Positions 9,293 to 19,190 of a DNA stretch of 64,000 bases are shown piece after piece. How positions within the stretch are numbered: position 1 is the stretch's first letter; every line of letters starts with the position of its first letter. Origin of the DNA: CAWGCA01 sp963820955 (GTDB taxonomy: Bacteria; Pseudomonadota; Gammaproteobacteria; Chromatiales; Chromatiaceae); the NCBI GenBank assembly GCA_963820955.1, contig CAWGCA010000024.1, positions 62,001-126,000 on the forward strand. Direction: 5' to 3'. Under the pieces are notes generated by a model, which saw nothing but the letters and a program-made list of their open reading frames with translations, did no database searches and was not told where the DNA came from. The position numbers and the translations under genes are program-made.

Positions 9293-9369
9293 GCGTGTGA
9301 TATCAGGCAGTCTTGTGGTATGTTTGCGCCAACGATTATAACCCGCTCAAGTCGATTTCGGGGACGTGA

Positions 9370-10206
9370 ATGAGCAATCCAAGAACCACTCTTTTCTGGA
9401 TGGTGATCTATCTGGCGATAGTTGCGGCGGTATGCACGCTCCTGTACGAGCCCTTGCGGGGCGTTTTTTTCGCCAACTGGGTATTCAACGGGCTGATCCT
9501 CGCCGTTCTGGTCGTCGGGATTGGTATCACCTTTCGTCAGGTCCTTATCCTGAGGCGGGAGCTGAACTGGATCAAGGTGTTTCGCACCGGCCAGACCGGA
9601 CTTTCCCTTGAGAAGGAACCCCGTCTGCTGAAACCCCTGGCGATGAATCTCAGCAGTCATGTCAAGCACGATCGATTCAGTATGTCCGCTTTGTCGCTGC
9701 GCACGGTGCTGGACGGTATACGTACCCGCCTCGACGAGTCCCGCGAAATTTCACGCTACATGATCGGGCTGCTGATCTTTCTGGGTCTCCTGGGTACTTT
9801 CTGGGGACTGATCGCGACCATTAATGCAGTCGGTGGGGTGATCGGCGGCCTGGAACTGGGCCAACGGGATTTCGCTGAGGTGTTTGCGGAGCTTAAAACG
9901 GGACTGATGGAGCCGCTTTCCGGCATGGGTACCGCGTTCAGTTCTTCGCTGTTCGGACTTGGCGGATCCCTGGTCCTGGGATTTCTCGATATCCAGGCAG
10001 GCCATGCCCAGAACCGCTTCTACGACGGGCTGGAAGTGTGGCTGTCTGGATTGACTCATCTGATCGATGCGCCTGAGACCATCGAGGAGATGGAAATGGT
10101 GGGTATGCCGCAGCAAAAAGACCTGTCCGCCCTGATTTCCGATCTTCGCGAGGAGAACCGGCAACTTCGCCAGCAGCTGAACGATTCGGGGCCGGCGGCG
10201 GACTGA
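9370..10206 (+). CDS. MotA/TolQ/ExbB-type inner-membrane protein
   Basis: A 278-residue protein with membrane helices near residues 10-28 and 35-55. A third hydrophobic block follows (YMIGLLIFLGLLGTFWGLI, about 136-155), then a fourth around residues 185-210 (GMGTAFSSSLFGLGGSLVLGFLDI). That is the MotA/TolQ proton-channel core. The tail is a short predicted coiled coil. No flagellar, Tol or Ton genes are nearby, so this is probably a non-flagellar rotary or energising unit acting with the next gene, 29 nt downstream. The exact role is unknown. Confidence 0.8.
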   Translation: MSNPRTTLFWMVIYLAIVAAVCTLLYEPLRGVFFANWVFNGLILAVLVVGIGITFRQVLILRRELNWIKVFRTGQTGLSLEKEPRLLKPLAMNLSSHVKHDRFSMSALSLRTVLDGIRTRLDESREISRYMIGLLIFLGLLGTFWGLIATINAVGGVIGGLELGQRDFAEVFAELKTGLMEPLSGMGTAFSSSLFGLGGSLVLGFLDIQAGHAQNRFYDGLEVWLSGLTHLIDAPETIEEMEMVGMPQQKDLSALISDLREENRQLRQQLNDSGPAAD

Positions 10207-10235
10207 TCCGCCGCAGCCTATAGAAAAACGCCATC

Positions 10236-11576
10236 ATGCTTGCAAGTCCCCGCCGCGCGAAATCGACCATCAACATCTGGCCGGGTTACGTGGACGCGCT
10301 CTCCGCGCTGTTGATGCTGGTGATTTTTACCCTGCTGGTATTCACCCTGGCTCAGGTCTTCCTGTCCGAAATCCTTTCCAACCAGGATCGGGAACTCAGT
10401 GACTTGAACGCGCGGCTGGCTGAGATCAGCAGTCTGCTCGGTCTGGAGCAGGAGAAGAGCCGGCGGTTGGACAATGAGGTCAAACAGATTTCGGAGGAGT
10501 ACAGCCGCAGTCTTGAGAAACAGTACGAGCTGTTTGGGCAGGTGGAAAAGCTTACCACGCTGTCCCAGGCGGACAGGGAGAAAATCGAACTCCAACTGCG
10601 TTCTATCGCCTCCCTGCAGCAGGACATCGACAGTCTGCAGCAGATGCGGCAGAAACTGGAGCAGGAGGTCGGCAACCTGGTTTTGTCGTTGGAGGGCAGG
10701 GATCAGCAGTTAGGCGCCCTGCAGGCGCAGTCGGAAGACCTGAAGGTACAGTTGTCGGATAAGGAAATGCAGATCGGCGCCCTGCGGGATCGTTCCAAGT
10801 CGCTGCAGGCCCGGCTGGCCGATGAGGCGGAGCGCACCCTGCTGGCCCAGCAGACGATCGAGCAGAAGGAGATACGGATCGAGGAACTGGTCGCTGTTGT
10901 TAATGCCGGCAATGAGGCCCTGGACGAGGAGAAGGAACTCTCTACCCAGGCGAGGGCTCAGGTTGAACTGCTCAATCGTCAGATTGCCGCCCTGCGGGAA
11001 CAGCTTCTGGTGATCGGTCAGGCGCTGAAGTTGGCGGAGGAGAAAAATGCCGATCAGGAGGTGCAGTTGACCGATATCGGCAAGCGCCTGAATACCCTGC
11101 TGGCCGAGCGTGTAAATAAACTTGAACGCTACCGTTCCGAGTTCTTCGGCCGCCTGCGCGAAGCGCTGGGAGAGAATCCGGATATCCGGGTGGTTGGTGA
11201 CCGCTTTGTCCTGCCCTCGGAACTGCTGTTCGCCAGTGGCTCGGCGACCTTGGGGGAGGCGGGAAGAAGCGAATTGTTCACGCTGGCGGCCACTCTGCGC
11301 CAGATAGCCGGTAAGATCCCGAGCGACGTGAATTGGATACTGCGGGTGGACGGCCACACCGACCGGCGGCCCATTCAAACCGAGCAGTTTCCCTCCAACT
11401 GGGAACTCTCCACGGCGCGGGCGGTTTCGGTGGTCCGCTTCCTGGCCCAGCAGGGCATTCCGCAACAGCGCATGGCGGCCACCGGTTTCGGTGAATTCCA
11501 TCCGGTTGAATCCGCCGATACCCCCGAGGCCTTTCAGCGTAATCGGCGGATCGAGATAAAACTGACCGATCGCTGA
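10236..11576 (+). CDS. MotB/OmpA-like protein with long coiled coil
   Basis: A 446-residue protein. One N-terminal membrane helix (YVDALSALLMLVIFTLLVFTLAQVFL, about residues 13-38) carries the MotB-like Asp at its start. About 230 residues of heptad-rich coiled coil follow (about 45-280). The C-terminus is an OmpA-like peptidoglycan-binding domain with FASGSATLGEAGR, LRVDGHTDRRP, NWELSTARAVSVVRFL and FGEFHPV, ending RNRRIEIKLTDR. With the upstream MotA-like protein it should form a proton-driven stator-like complex reaching to the cell wall. Standard MotB lacks such a long coiled coil. The pair is widespread in proteobacteria and poorly characterised. Confidence 0.85.
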   Translation: MLASPRRAKSTINIWPGYVDALSALLMLVIFTLLVFTLAQVFLSEILSNQDRELSDLNARLAEISSLLGLEQEKSRRLDNEVKQISEEYSRSLEKQYELFGQVEKLTTLSQADREKIELQLRSIASLQQDIDSLQQMRQKLEQEVGNLVLSLEGRDQQLGALQAQSEDLKVQLSDKEMQIGALRDRSKSLQARLADEAERTLLAQQTIEQKEIRIEELVAVVNAGNEALDEEKELSTQARAQVELLNRQIAALREQLLVIGQALKLAEEKNADQEVQLTDIGKRLNTLLAERVNKLERYRSEFFGRLREALGENPDIRVVGDRFVLPSELLFASGSATLGEAGRSELFTLAATLRQIAGKIPSDVNWILRVDGHTDRRPIQTEQFPSNWELSTARAVSVVRFLAQQGIPQQRMAATGFGEFHPVESADTPEAFQRNRRIEIKLTDR

Positions 11577-11761
11577 TACGCCAGGCTCGCTTATTCAGTC
11601 GCGAGATTGCGCTAACAAGGCATCACCAACTCTTTTAACTGCGCCGTGCGCACCAGAAAAGTACCCCTGGGATCCAGTTGAACTTTTGATCTCCGCGGGC
11701 TCATGAATTGAGTCTCCCCCCTGTTAGGATCGGAATCTACTCTCAGTCCGCGGTCCTCGCC

Positions 11762-14162
11762 ATGCATGCCCAAACCGAAGCCCTGGAATCTGTCGCCGCT
11801 TCCCCCGATGCCAATCACTTGGCCTGGCAGCTGCAGCAGAAATACGCCTCGCGCATCACCGGGGTACTTCATCTGCCGGCCCGCAAGGGACGTTTCAAGC
11901 CGCTGCCTGATGCGCTGGATGTGAGTCTGCGCGAGGCATTGGTTGCGCGAGGTATTAAAAGCCTGTATCTGCATCAGCATCAGGCCTGGCAGGTGGTGCA
12001 GGACGGTAAAAACCTGGTGGTGGTGACCCCCACTGCTTCCGGTAAGACCCTCTGCTACAATCTGCCGGTGCTCCATGGGGCGCTGAAGGAACGGGCCAAG
12101 GCGCTGTATCTGTTTCCCACCAAGGCCTTGTCACAGGATCAGGTAGCCGAGATCGCTGAGCTCAACCAGGCCGGGGAACTGGGAGTACGGGCCTATACCT
12201 TTGACGGCGATACCCCGGGCGATGCCCGCCGGGCGGTGCGCACTCGCGGTGATATCGTGGTCTCGAACCCCGATATGCTGCATCAGGGGATACTGCCTCA
12301 CCACACCAAGTGGGCGCAGTTTTTCGAAGGCCTGCGTTTTGTCGTCATCGACGAAATGCACAGCTACCGCGGTGTTTTCGGCTCCCACATGGCCAATGTC
12401 CTGCGTCGGCTACGGCGGATCTGCCGTTTCTACGGCGCCGATCCTCTTTTCATTCTCTGTTCCGCCACCATCGCCAACCCGGAACAGCTGGCGCAGCGGC
12501 TGATCGGAGACGATGTCACTGCGATCACGGAGAGCGGGGCCCCGCAGGGTGAGAGACGGCTGCTGCTCTGGAATCCGCCGGTGATCAATCCGGATCTGGG
12601 TATCCGTGCCTCAGCCCGGTCTCAGACCACCCGCATCGCCCGTATGGCTACGCAAATGGGGCTAAAAAACATCATATTTGCGCACAGCCGGTTGATGGTG
12701 GAGGTGCTCACCAAATACCTCAAGGATGTGTTCGACAAAGACCCGCGACACCCCCCCCGGATAGCGGCCTACCGCGGCGGTTATCTCCCCCACCGCCCGG
12801 CGGGCAACGGAACGTCGACTGCGCCAGGGTGGCGTGGATTCTGTGGTCTCCACTTCCGCCCTGGAACTGGGCGTTGATATCGGTGCCCTGGATGTCTGTA
12901 TCCTCAACGGTTATCCGGGTACCGTTGCCGGCACCTGGCAGCGTCTGGGTCGGGCCGGAAGGCGCAATCGACCCGCTCTCGGGGTGCTGGTGGCCAGCAG
13001 TGACCCGCTGGATCAGTATATTGTGCGCAACCCCGATTTTTTTCTTGATGCTTCTCCCGAACATGCCCAGATTTCACCGGATCAGCTCCTGATCCTACTG
13101 GATCATGTCCGTTGTGCCGCCTTCGAGCTTCCGTTCAATCGGGGAGAGGTGTTCGGCGGAGAGGCGCTGGAGGAGCTCTTGCAATGGCTGCAGGACGAAG
13201 GGGTTCTGCATCGGGAAGGGGAGCGATGGCATTGGGTGACCGACAGTTACCCCGCCAACGCCGTTTCGCTGCGCTCGGTGGCTGAGGGAAATTTCGTGGT
13301 GATCGACATTACCAACGGTGGGCAACAGGTGATCGCCGAGGTGGACTACAGCGCCGCCCCCATGACGCTCTATCCCGGGGCTATCTACATGATTCAGTCC
13401 AGCCCCTACCAGGTCGAGCGGCTGGATTGGGAAGGACGCAAGGCCTTCGTGCGCCAGACCCGGGCCGATTACTACACTGACGCTATTGACTACACCCGTC
13501 TCAAGATTCTGGACAGCACCGGGCGCGATCTGGCGCCGATGGGCCTGGTCGCCCATGGCGAGGTTCATCTGGTACGTCGGGTCGCCGGTTACAAGAAAAT
13601 CCGCTATTACAGCCACGAGAACGTCGGCTTCGGCAAGATCAATCTGCCGGATCAGGAGATGCACACCACCGCCGTCTGGTGGCAGCTGGCCGAGGATGCG
13701 CTGGATACTGCTTTTGCCGGTCGTCAGGAGGCACTGGACGGGTTTCTTGGGGCCGCCTACGCCATGCACCATGTGGCCGCTCTGCGGATGATGGCGGAGC
13801 CCCGGGACCTTGGCCGGGCGGTCGGGGACGGTGAAGCCGGTTGGTTTGCCACCGTCGGTCCCAACGGTCGCGGCGCCCTGCGCAATCTGGAGGGGGATGA
13901 ACTTTCGGTCGATGGTCAGCAGCGCTTTCGGCCAACGCTGTTTCTTTACGACAACTATCCGGGTGGTGTGGGGCTGTCGGTACCCCTTTTCGATCAGCGT
14001 GCAACGGTAGTTGAACAGACCATCCAACTGATCGACCAGTGCGACTGCCGCTGGGGCTGTCCCGCCTGTGTCGGACCGATTCTGGCCTCCGATGAGCAGC
14101 GGGGCTGCGCTCCCAAGACAGCCGCTATTCGGGTAGTGGAGATGTTGCGTGGCAGGGCTTAG
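11762..14162 (+). pseudogene. mrfA: MrfA-like (YprA/Hrq1-type) DEAD/DEAH helicase, one frameshift
   Basis: Two overlapping frames make one protein of about 800 residues. The first half has the Q-motif-like YLHQHQA, TPTASGKT (motif I), FPTKALSQDQ, VVIDEMHSYRG (motif II DEMH) and LCSATIANP (III). The second half has STSALELGVDIG and QRLGRAGRRNRPA (motifs V and VI). The C-terminal DUF1998 region ends in a four-Cys cluster (CDCRWGCPACVGP and a later GCAP). This is the architecture of Bacillus MrfA and yeast Hrq1, a 3'-5' helicase for mitomycin and crosslink repair. The break is one extra C in a run of five at about 12787-12791; removing it restores GGYLPTARRATERRL. It may be a sequence error rather than a dead gene. 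ATG 11762 is preferred to an upstream TTG. Confidence 0.85.
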
Positions 14163-15336
14163 GGAACGTCTGCTGGAACTCAAGGGGCGAACCGGGGCGG
14201 GTGGTGTGTCACACGGAACTGACGCTCTATCGGGCCGTCTCAGTCGTCTCCAGCCTGACGGGAGGGGAAGGGCGAGACCACGGCCAGCGGATGAATCCAA
14301 ACTGGCTAGATGCCTTGGCGGTAAGCTGATCGATAAGGGAGTAATTCTGCTCGAACGGCGATACTCGCTGGATTCGGTTCACGGCAAAGTGCCGTTGCGT
14401 CTGCTGGAACAGGGTCTGGATGGGTTGCCGGATGTGGAGGGCCTGGAGCTCGAGCGACTACTCTTTCTGGATACCGAGACCACTGGCCTATCTGGTGGGA
14501 GTGGTACGTTGGTTTTCCTGCTCGGGCTGGCCCGCGTCCAAGGCAGAATGATGGTGGTGCGGCAGTATCTGCTGACCCGCTGCGCCGGTGAGCAGAGAAT
14601 GCTCGAGGTGGCCGGCGGCTGGGTTGGGCAGGGGGATACCCTGGTCAGTTATAACGGCAAGTCCTTCGATCTTCCAATGCTCGCCACCCGTTGTCGTCTC
14701 TCCGGTACGCCGAATCCTTTTTCCGCGCTGCCCCATCTTGATCTGCTCTATGGGGTAAGACGAGCCTTTTCGAAACGGTGGCGGGAGTGCAGCCTGCAGA
14801 CTGCGGAGCAGCGACTGCTTGAATTTTTTCGCCGTGATGATCTCCCGGGATCAGCGGCGCCGGAGTGCTGGCGAGCCTGGCTCACCCGGGCTGACGCCAG
14901 CTGTCTGCCAGGTATCTGTCGACACAACTACTGGGATATTGTCTCTCTGGCAGCGCTGCTGCCGAGGCTCCGTCAGTGTCATCAGCAACCGGGTAGACAC
15001 GGTGCGGATGTGCTGGCTATCGCTCGGGTGCATTTGAAAAGGGGCGGGTTGCAGCAGGCGTTATCCCTGTTGCAGGAGAACCGGGACCGGCTGGACCAAT
15101 CCGGTCTTCTGCAACTGGCCCGTCTGTTTCGACGAAACCGTCGCTGGCAGGAGGCACTGGAGATCTGGAAGGGGTTGGCCGAGTCTGGCAATGAAGATGC
15201 CCGGGAACAGCTGGCCAAATACTATGAACACATCGCCCGTGACTACCAACAGGCGTTTGCCTGTGCCAGCGAACTGCCAACCAACGCGGAACACCTCTAC
15301 CGCTGCCGGCGTTTGATTCGCAAGCTGGCCCACTAG
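14149..15336 (+). CDS. mrfB: MrfB-like (YprB-type) DEDD exonuclease
   Basis: A 395-residue protein starting at a GTG inside the end of mrfA (14-nt overlap), so the two are translationally coupled. The central RNase H-fold domain has LFLDTETTGLSGGSGT (Exo I, at about residue 105), LVSYNGKSFDLPML (Exo II) and RHNYWDIVSLAAL (Exo III), the DEDD residues of a 3'-5' exonuclease. The C-terminal 120 residues are helical and TPR-like. In Bacillus, MrfA and MrfB act together in mitomycin C repair that is separate from UvrABC. The same pairing here supports a DNA-crosslink repair role, which is inferred. Confidence 0.85.
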   Translation: MAGLRERLLELKGRTGAGGVSHGTDALSGRLSRLQPDGRGRARPRPADESKLARCLGGKLIDKGVILLERRYSLDSVHGKVPLRLLEQGLDGLPDVEGLELERLLFLDTETTGLSGGSGTLVFLLGLARVQGRMMVVRQYLLTRCAGEQRMLEVAGGWVGQGDTLVSYNGKSFDLPMLATRCRLSGTPNPFSALPHLDLLYGVRRAFSKRWRECSLQTAEQRLLEFFRRDDLPGSAAPECWRAWLTRADASCLPGICRHNYWDIVSLAALLPRLRQCHQQPGRHGADVLAIARVHLKRGGLQQALSLLQENRDRLDQSGLLQLARLFRRNRRWQEALEIWKGLAESGNEDAREQLAKYYEHIARDYQQAFACASELPTNAEHLYRCRRLIRKLAH

Positions 15337-15341
15337 CCTGT

Positions 15342-15869
15342 TTATTTATGCGGTGCTTTCAGCAAACGAATATCATCGATCCAGACTGTTCCTTTTCCGT
15401 CTACAACCAGATTGATTTTTACATTGTCAGGATTTTCACCTGCCTTAAGAAAAAAAGGTGTCTCCTGCAATGTCCATTCTTGACTCCCGGATATAGGCGA
15501 TTGAAGCGCGCGAGAAAAGAATTCACCTTTTTCAGGGAAGCGGCACCACATTTCGATATAGGCCTGCCCATCCAGGCCTTCGGTGCGCAGCCTGGCGCGA
15601 TAGATTAACTGCGCGTCTTCGATATCGATATCGCCGGTTTCATAGAGTCTTACCGTGGTCGGCTTGCCCGCAGTGACTCTCAATGATCCGTTTCCATCAC
15701 TCGTTATTTCCTTATCGATTTGAACTTCGGTGACAGCGATAATTTCGTCTTTGTTATCGATCGGGTAGTGTTTTATCTCTGTGGTTTCTGTTGCTTTTTG
15801 AGAGCAAGCAGTTGCCCAAACTGTGAACAGGCATGTGATATAAAAAACCGATCTTCTCTTGCCACACAT
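15342..15869 (-). CDS. Putative lipoprotein with beta-sandwich domain
   Basis: A 175-residue protein with a signal peptide ending at the lipobox-like WATAC. The mature part has alternating strands and ends GTVWIDDIRLLKAP, a pattern seen at the end of carbohydrate-binding or jelly-roll modules; LIYRARLRTEGLDGQAYIEMW also fits such a fold. No catalytic motif is seen. It converges with mrfB five nt away. A surface or periplasmic binding role is only a guess. Confidence 0.6.
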   Translation of the reverse strand: MCGKRRSVFYITCLFTVWATACSQKATETTEIKHYPIDNKDEIIAVTEVQIDKEITSDGNGSLRVTAGKPTTVRLYETGDIDIEDAQLIYRARLRTEGLDGQAYIEMWCRFPEKGEFFSRALQSPISGSQEWTLQETPFFLKAGENPDNVKINLVVDGKGTVWIDDIRLLKAPHK

Positions 15870-15974
15870 TCCAGTTACCTCTTTGTTTCGATCGTCAGAT
15901 TTTACGCTTGCCTTCAGGATGACTGCATTGTTTTCGATGTTATATGGAGTACCCAGTGAGATAGCAGCCCGAAA

Positions 15975-16574
15975 TTATCGTGGACCCAGGTATCGATAGT
16001 GTCCGGTGATCGGATACTCGAAGAGCAGGTCTTGCAGTTCTGGACCCGCGCCAATATTGTGAACAATCAATGGACGACGGCCGTCGTCCGAGAAGCGTTC
16101 CGCAACGATTCCGATGTGTGGAAGGTTGCCTGGCAACATCCAGGTCACAAGGTCTCCAGCATGGTAATCGGAGCCGATACTGGATATAGGTAGCTCGGCT
16201 TTCTGCCTTCTGAGGAAGCTTCTCAGATTAGGGACGCGCCGATGGTCAATATTCGGATCCGGTCGGCTCAGGCCCCAGCTTTGGGGATACTCCTGGAAAT
16301 TGATCGACATATCCTCGTGAACCAGGCGCTGCAGGTCTACGCCTACCGCTCGATATGCTCGAATCACGAGGTCAGAGCAGACTCCAATGTTGTCAGGGAC
16401 GTCACCATGCGGGTAGTTCAATCGGCGATAGCTTCCGTCATACCTGACTTCATGGGTCGTTCGCTCGATCGCGGCAGCAACGAGTTGGATGAGAAAGTCC
16501 GAGGGTTGGTCCTGCGCCATGGTTGCGCCGGGAAGAAGCAGTAGTGCAATCAGAAGTACTTTACCAAGGCTCAT
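15975..16574 (-). CDS. DUF1287 family protein, exported
   Basis: The Met at 16574 is chosen because the signal peptide begins there (MSLGKVLLIALLLLPGATMA); a Met 24 nt upstream is also in frame. The mature protein shows the DUF1287 pattern: YDGSYRRLNYPHGDVPDNIGVCSDLVIRAYRAVG, with a likely catalytic Cys in GVCSD, then a later His in GNLPHIGIVAE and HNIGAGP. These proteins resemble NlpC/P60-type cysteine hydrolases and are thought to act in the periplasm, perhaps on cell wall. Length (199 aa) is normal for the family. Confidence 0.8.
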   Translation of the reverse strand: MSLGKVLLIALLLLPGATMAQDQPSDFLIQLVAAAIERTTHEVRYDGSYRRLNYPHGDVPDNIGVCSDLVIRAYRAVGVDLQRLVHEDMSINFQEYPQSWGLSRPDPNIDHRRVPNLRSFLRRQKAELPISSIGSDYHAGDLVTWMLPGNLPHIGIVAERFSDDGRRPLIVHNIGAGPELQDLLFEYPITGHYRYLGPR

Positions 16575-16826
16575 TGATCTCTCGTGGCTATATAACAAAG
16601 TGGCTTTCCTGCCGTATTGTAACCTTCAGCTATGCGGTCTGATTTTGCTTCGATAGGGTTGGAACAGGGCTTGAAAGGCATAAGCGTTTTCTAGCGCTAC
16701 CGGTTTCCGTACTCCTGCCCTTGAAAAATCGCAGCTTATCACTGTTCCTTGTCCGCGTTATCTTAATATTACCGTTGCATAGATAGTGGTTCCTTGATAA
16801 ACCTTTATCCAAAGGGGATCACGAAC

Positions 16827-16858
16827 AATCCCATGGAAGGGGGTTTTCAAAGCACCCT
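16827..16858 (+). repeat. Family 1 repeat, eroded half copy
   Basis: The right half of the element is seen: AATCCCATGGAAGGG, then TTTTCAAAGCACCCT, with changes from the full copy at 5147-5215. It lies 30 nt before the next gene. The remaining gap from 16599 shows nothing else that I recognise. Confidence 0.6.
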
Positions 16859-16887
16859 ACAGTTAGCCACTGGTCGTGGAGATATTC

Positions 16888-17814
16888 ATGAGGCTGATGA
16901 CGGTTTTTTTAACAGTCCTGCTGGTCACAGTTACCGGTACCCTGGTTGGTGCCGAGATGCGCGGGCTTTTTGTGTTCGGTCATGAGGTGCGCAGCCTGCA
17001 GCTTTGTGGCGATGAACAGGTCTACTGGGTGCAGGCGCCTGTGGCACAGCGCCAGCAGCTGAAACAGCAGTACTATCGCATTGCGAGGCGACCTTACGAG
17101 GCTGTCTATGTGGAACTCGAGGGGGATTTCAGTGATTGCCCGGCGAGCGGATTTGCCGCGGACTACGACGGGACCATCGTGGTCCGGGAGGTCCGACGGT
17201 CTCCGGGATGGCATTGAGTCTTGTGGCGCGGGGCAGCCGGAACACGACCGGCGTTGGCTGAGAAGACGGTGACTTACGTTTTTGTGTGTGACGAACAAAC
17301 AGCCTACACGGTGCGGGCCACCGAGACCAAAGCCTGGCTTTTCCATCCGAATGGGACCCTGATGCTTCCTGCCGTGCCGGCTGGGCAGGGCACAAACTAC
17401 TCTGACGGTGCCTATGAGCTCTGGATAGAGGGCCAGCAGGCGCAAATTGGCGAATCGGGAAGTGAACTACAGCAGTGCCGGAACGACCCGCGATCTGCGG
17501 TCTGGGAGAAAGCGAAGCTCGACGGTGCGGACTTCAGGGCGGTGGGCAACGAACCAGGATGGAACCTGGAGATCCTGGAAGGAAGCCGCATGGTGCTGAT
17601 CACCGATTACGGCGCCTCTCGAGTCGAACTGCCGCTGCCGCAGCCAACGGTGGACAGCGAAGCCCGCACCACACGCTGGGATGCAGGTGAATTGGTGGTG
17701 GAGGTAATCGGTCGTCACTGCCTTGATTCCATGAGCGGCGAGCCGTTCGAGACCACAGTGGTGGTAAGCTGGGGCGGGCAGACACTCAGGGGGTGTGGGC
17801 GTGCCTTGCATTGA
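16888..17814 (+). pseudogene. MliC + COG3650-domain exported protein, broken
   Basis: A signal peptide starts at ATG 16888 (MRLMTVFLTVLLVTVTG), and a domain of about 90 residues follows (GLFVFGHEVRSLQLCG ... GFAADYDGTIVVREV). A TGA at 17215 stops it. The same frame resumes with an MliC-type lysozyme-inhibitor domain (TYVFVCDEQTAYTVRA ... YELWIEGQQAQIGE) and then a COG3650-type domain (FRAVGNEPGWNLEI ... CLDSMSG ... LRGCGRAL). Between 17195 and 17260 a neighbouring frame reads LRDGIESCGAGQPEHDR, which looks more protein-like. A pair of compensating indels may therefore have created the stop. MliC proteins block c-type lysozyme in the periplasm. As given, the gene is not translatable in one piece. 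Confidence 0.6.
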
Positions 17815-17839
17815 GTACCGGATTCAGAGGGCTGGGTAA

Positions 17840-18966
17840 ATGCGTGAATGGTGTTTAGCAGGATTTTTTGCAGTGACTTTCTTTTTTACGATAGGTGCAG
17901 GTGCCGGGGATACTGGCGAAGGCGGTTCGGATGGCGCGACCATCGACTCCCTTAGCGGCCAGGCCTGGACCCTGGTAGCCCTGACTGGCCAGGAGGTCGG
18001 TCCCGCGGCCTGCGGTGACGATACGTTTTGAGACGGATGCCACCCTGAGCGGGTTCGACGGCTGCAACCGCTATCGAGGGGGCTTCTCCGTGGAAGGTTC
18101 CGCCCTTAGGATCCCGCACGAGCTGGTAACGACGAGGATGGCCTGCTCCCAGCCGCTGATGAGGCGCGCGCATGCCTACGCTCAGGCCTTGGCACGGACC
18201 ACTGTCTTTGCCATAGAGGGCAGTCGGCTGAGTTTGCGAGACAGCGCTGATAAGCAGCTGGCTGTTTTCGAGGCAGATGGCCCGACTTTGCCAGGGACCT
18301 CCTGGGAGGTCATCGCGTACAACAACGGCAAGCAGGCCGTAGTCAGCGTTATCAATGGTACCCATATCACCGCGCTTTTTGGCGACGATGCTCAGGTGAC
18401 AGGAAGCGCCGGGTGCAATCAGTATTTCGCGGAATATCTGGCTGTTGACGAGTCGATCACCATCGGCCTTGCCCGGGGCGACCCGCCGCTATTGTGCTGA
18501 GCACGAGGGGGTGATGGATCAGGAGGCGCGTTATCTGGAGGCATTGCGGTCTGCCGCGACCTTCCGGCTCGAAGGCGGGCGATTGACCCTGCGTGCAGGC
18601 GACGGTGCCCTGGCAGTGACCCTTGTCCGCGACCAGGCGGGTGCGTCAAGTCCGGTCCTGGAGCTAAGTCCAGGATCCGGTTCGACCTCGACTCGACTCG
18701 ACGCGGACGGCCTCCAGGGCGCGCCCGACGGGCTGCGGGCCCTGCACTACGAGTACTGCATCCCCGACCGGCCCGAGACGATTGGGGAGGTAACCGCCAT
18801 CGACCCCACGCTGCAAATCCAGCGGGACTCGCCCGGTCGAGCAGGCTGCGGCGTGGACGAGTTGCTTTGCCTCGGTCACACCCATCAGTCCGGCTACCGT
18901 GCGGTGCTGGAACGACTCGCAGAACTTCCATTTGTAGTAAACATCAGCGAGACCTTGTTCGAATGA
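17840..18966 (+). pseudogene. Tandem META (HslJ-like) domain protein, two frameshifts
   Basis: The first frame starts with a signal peptide (CLAGFFAVTFFFTIGAGAG) and SLSGQAWTLVALTGQEV. A +1 shift near 18012 leads into the META core (LSGFDGCNRYRGGFSV ... TRMACSQPLMRRAHAYAQAL). A second META unit begins LPGTSWEVIAYNNGK with AGCNQYFAEY. Another +1 shift near 18480 then gives RYCAEHEGVMDQEARYLEAL. The last 75 residues (EYCIPDRPETIGEVTAIDP ... CLGHTHQSGYRAVLERLAEL) are a separate domain I cannot name. META/HslJ proteins are exported and linked to stress or novobiocin tolerance. It follows the MliC-like gene by 25 nt. Confidence 0.65.
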
Positions 18967-19041
18967 GGAAGTCCTTGTCAGCGAACATATTTTGCCATTT
19001 TCAGTCGTGATAACCCGTACTTTCTTCGATATTTTCTGCAG

Positions 19042-19185
19042 CTCGAATCCGAGCTGAAAAAAGCTCGCGGACAACTGGCTGATCGCAAGTCCATCGACTA
19101 GGCCAAATGCATTATCATGCGTCAGGCCAGGCTATCTGAAGCGCATGGCTACTGATCGATCTGTATGGACCTCGGTCGGGCTGCT
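19042..19185 (+). pseudogene. Remnant of ANTAR-domain response regulator
   Basis: The frame from 19042 reads LESELKKARGQLADRKSID, stop, AKCIIMRQARLSEAHGY, stop. This is the coiled linker and helix pattern of an ANTAR RNA-binding domain (consensus about ELEKARxxLxDRKxIDRAKGIIMxxxxLSEAEAY). Two in-frame stops and no upstream receiver domain mark it as a decayed tail. ANTAR proteins usually act as antiterminators; a NasT-like origin is possible. The remaining sequence from 18967 shows no other gene. Confidence 0.5.
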
Positions 19186-19190
19186 GAAAA

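Noticed and set aside
9370..15336. Possible Zorya-type defence system (MotA-like, MotB-like, helicase, nuclease in a row).
   Set aside because: The helicase is a DUF1998 MrfA-type protein, not ZorD. The MotA-like protein lacks the long ZorA tail, no ZorC or ZorE is present, and the last two genes form the known MrfAB pair on a likely separate transcript.
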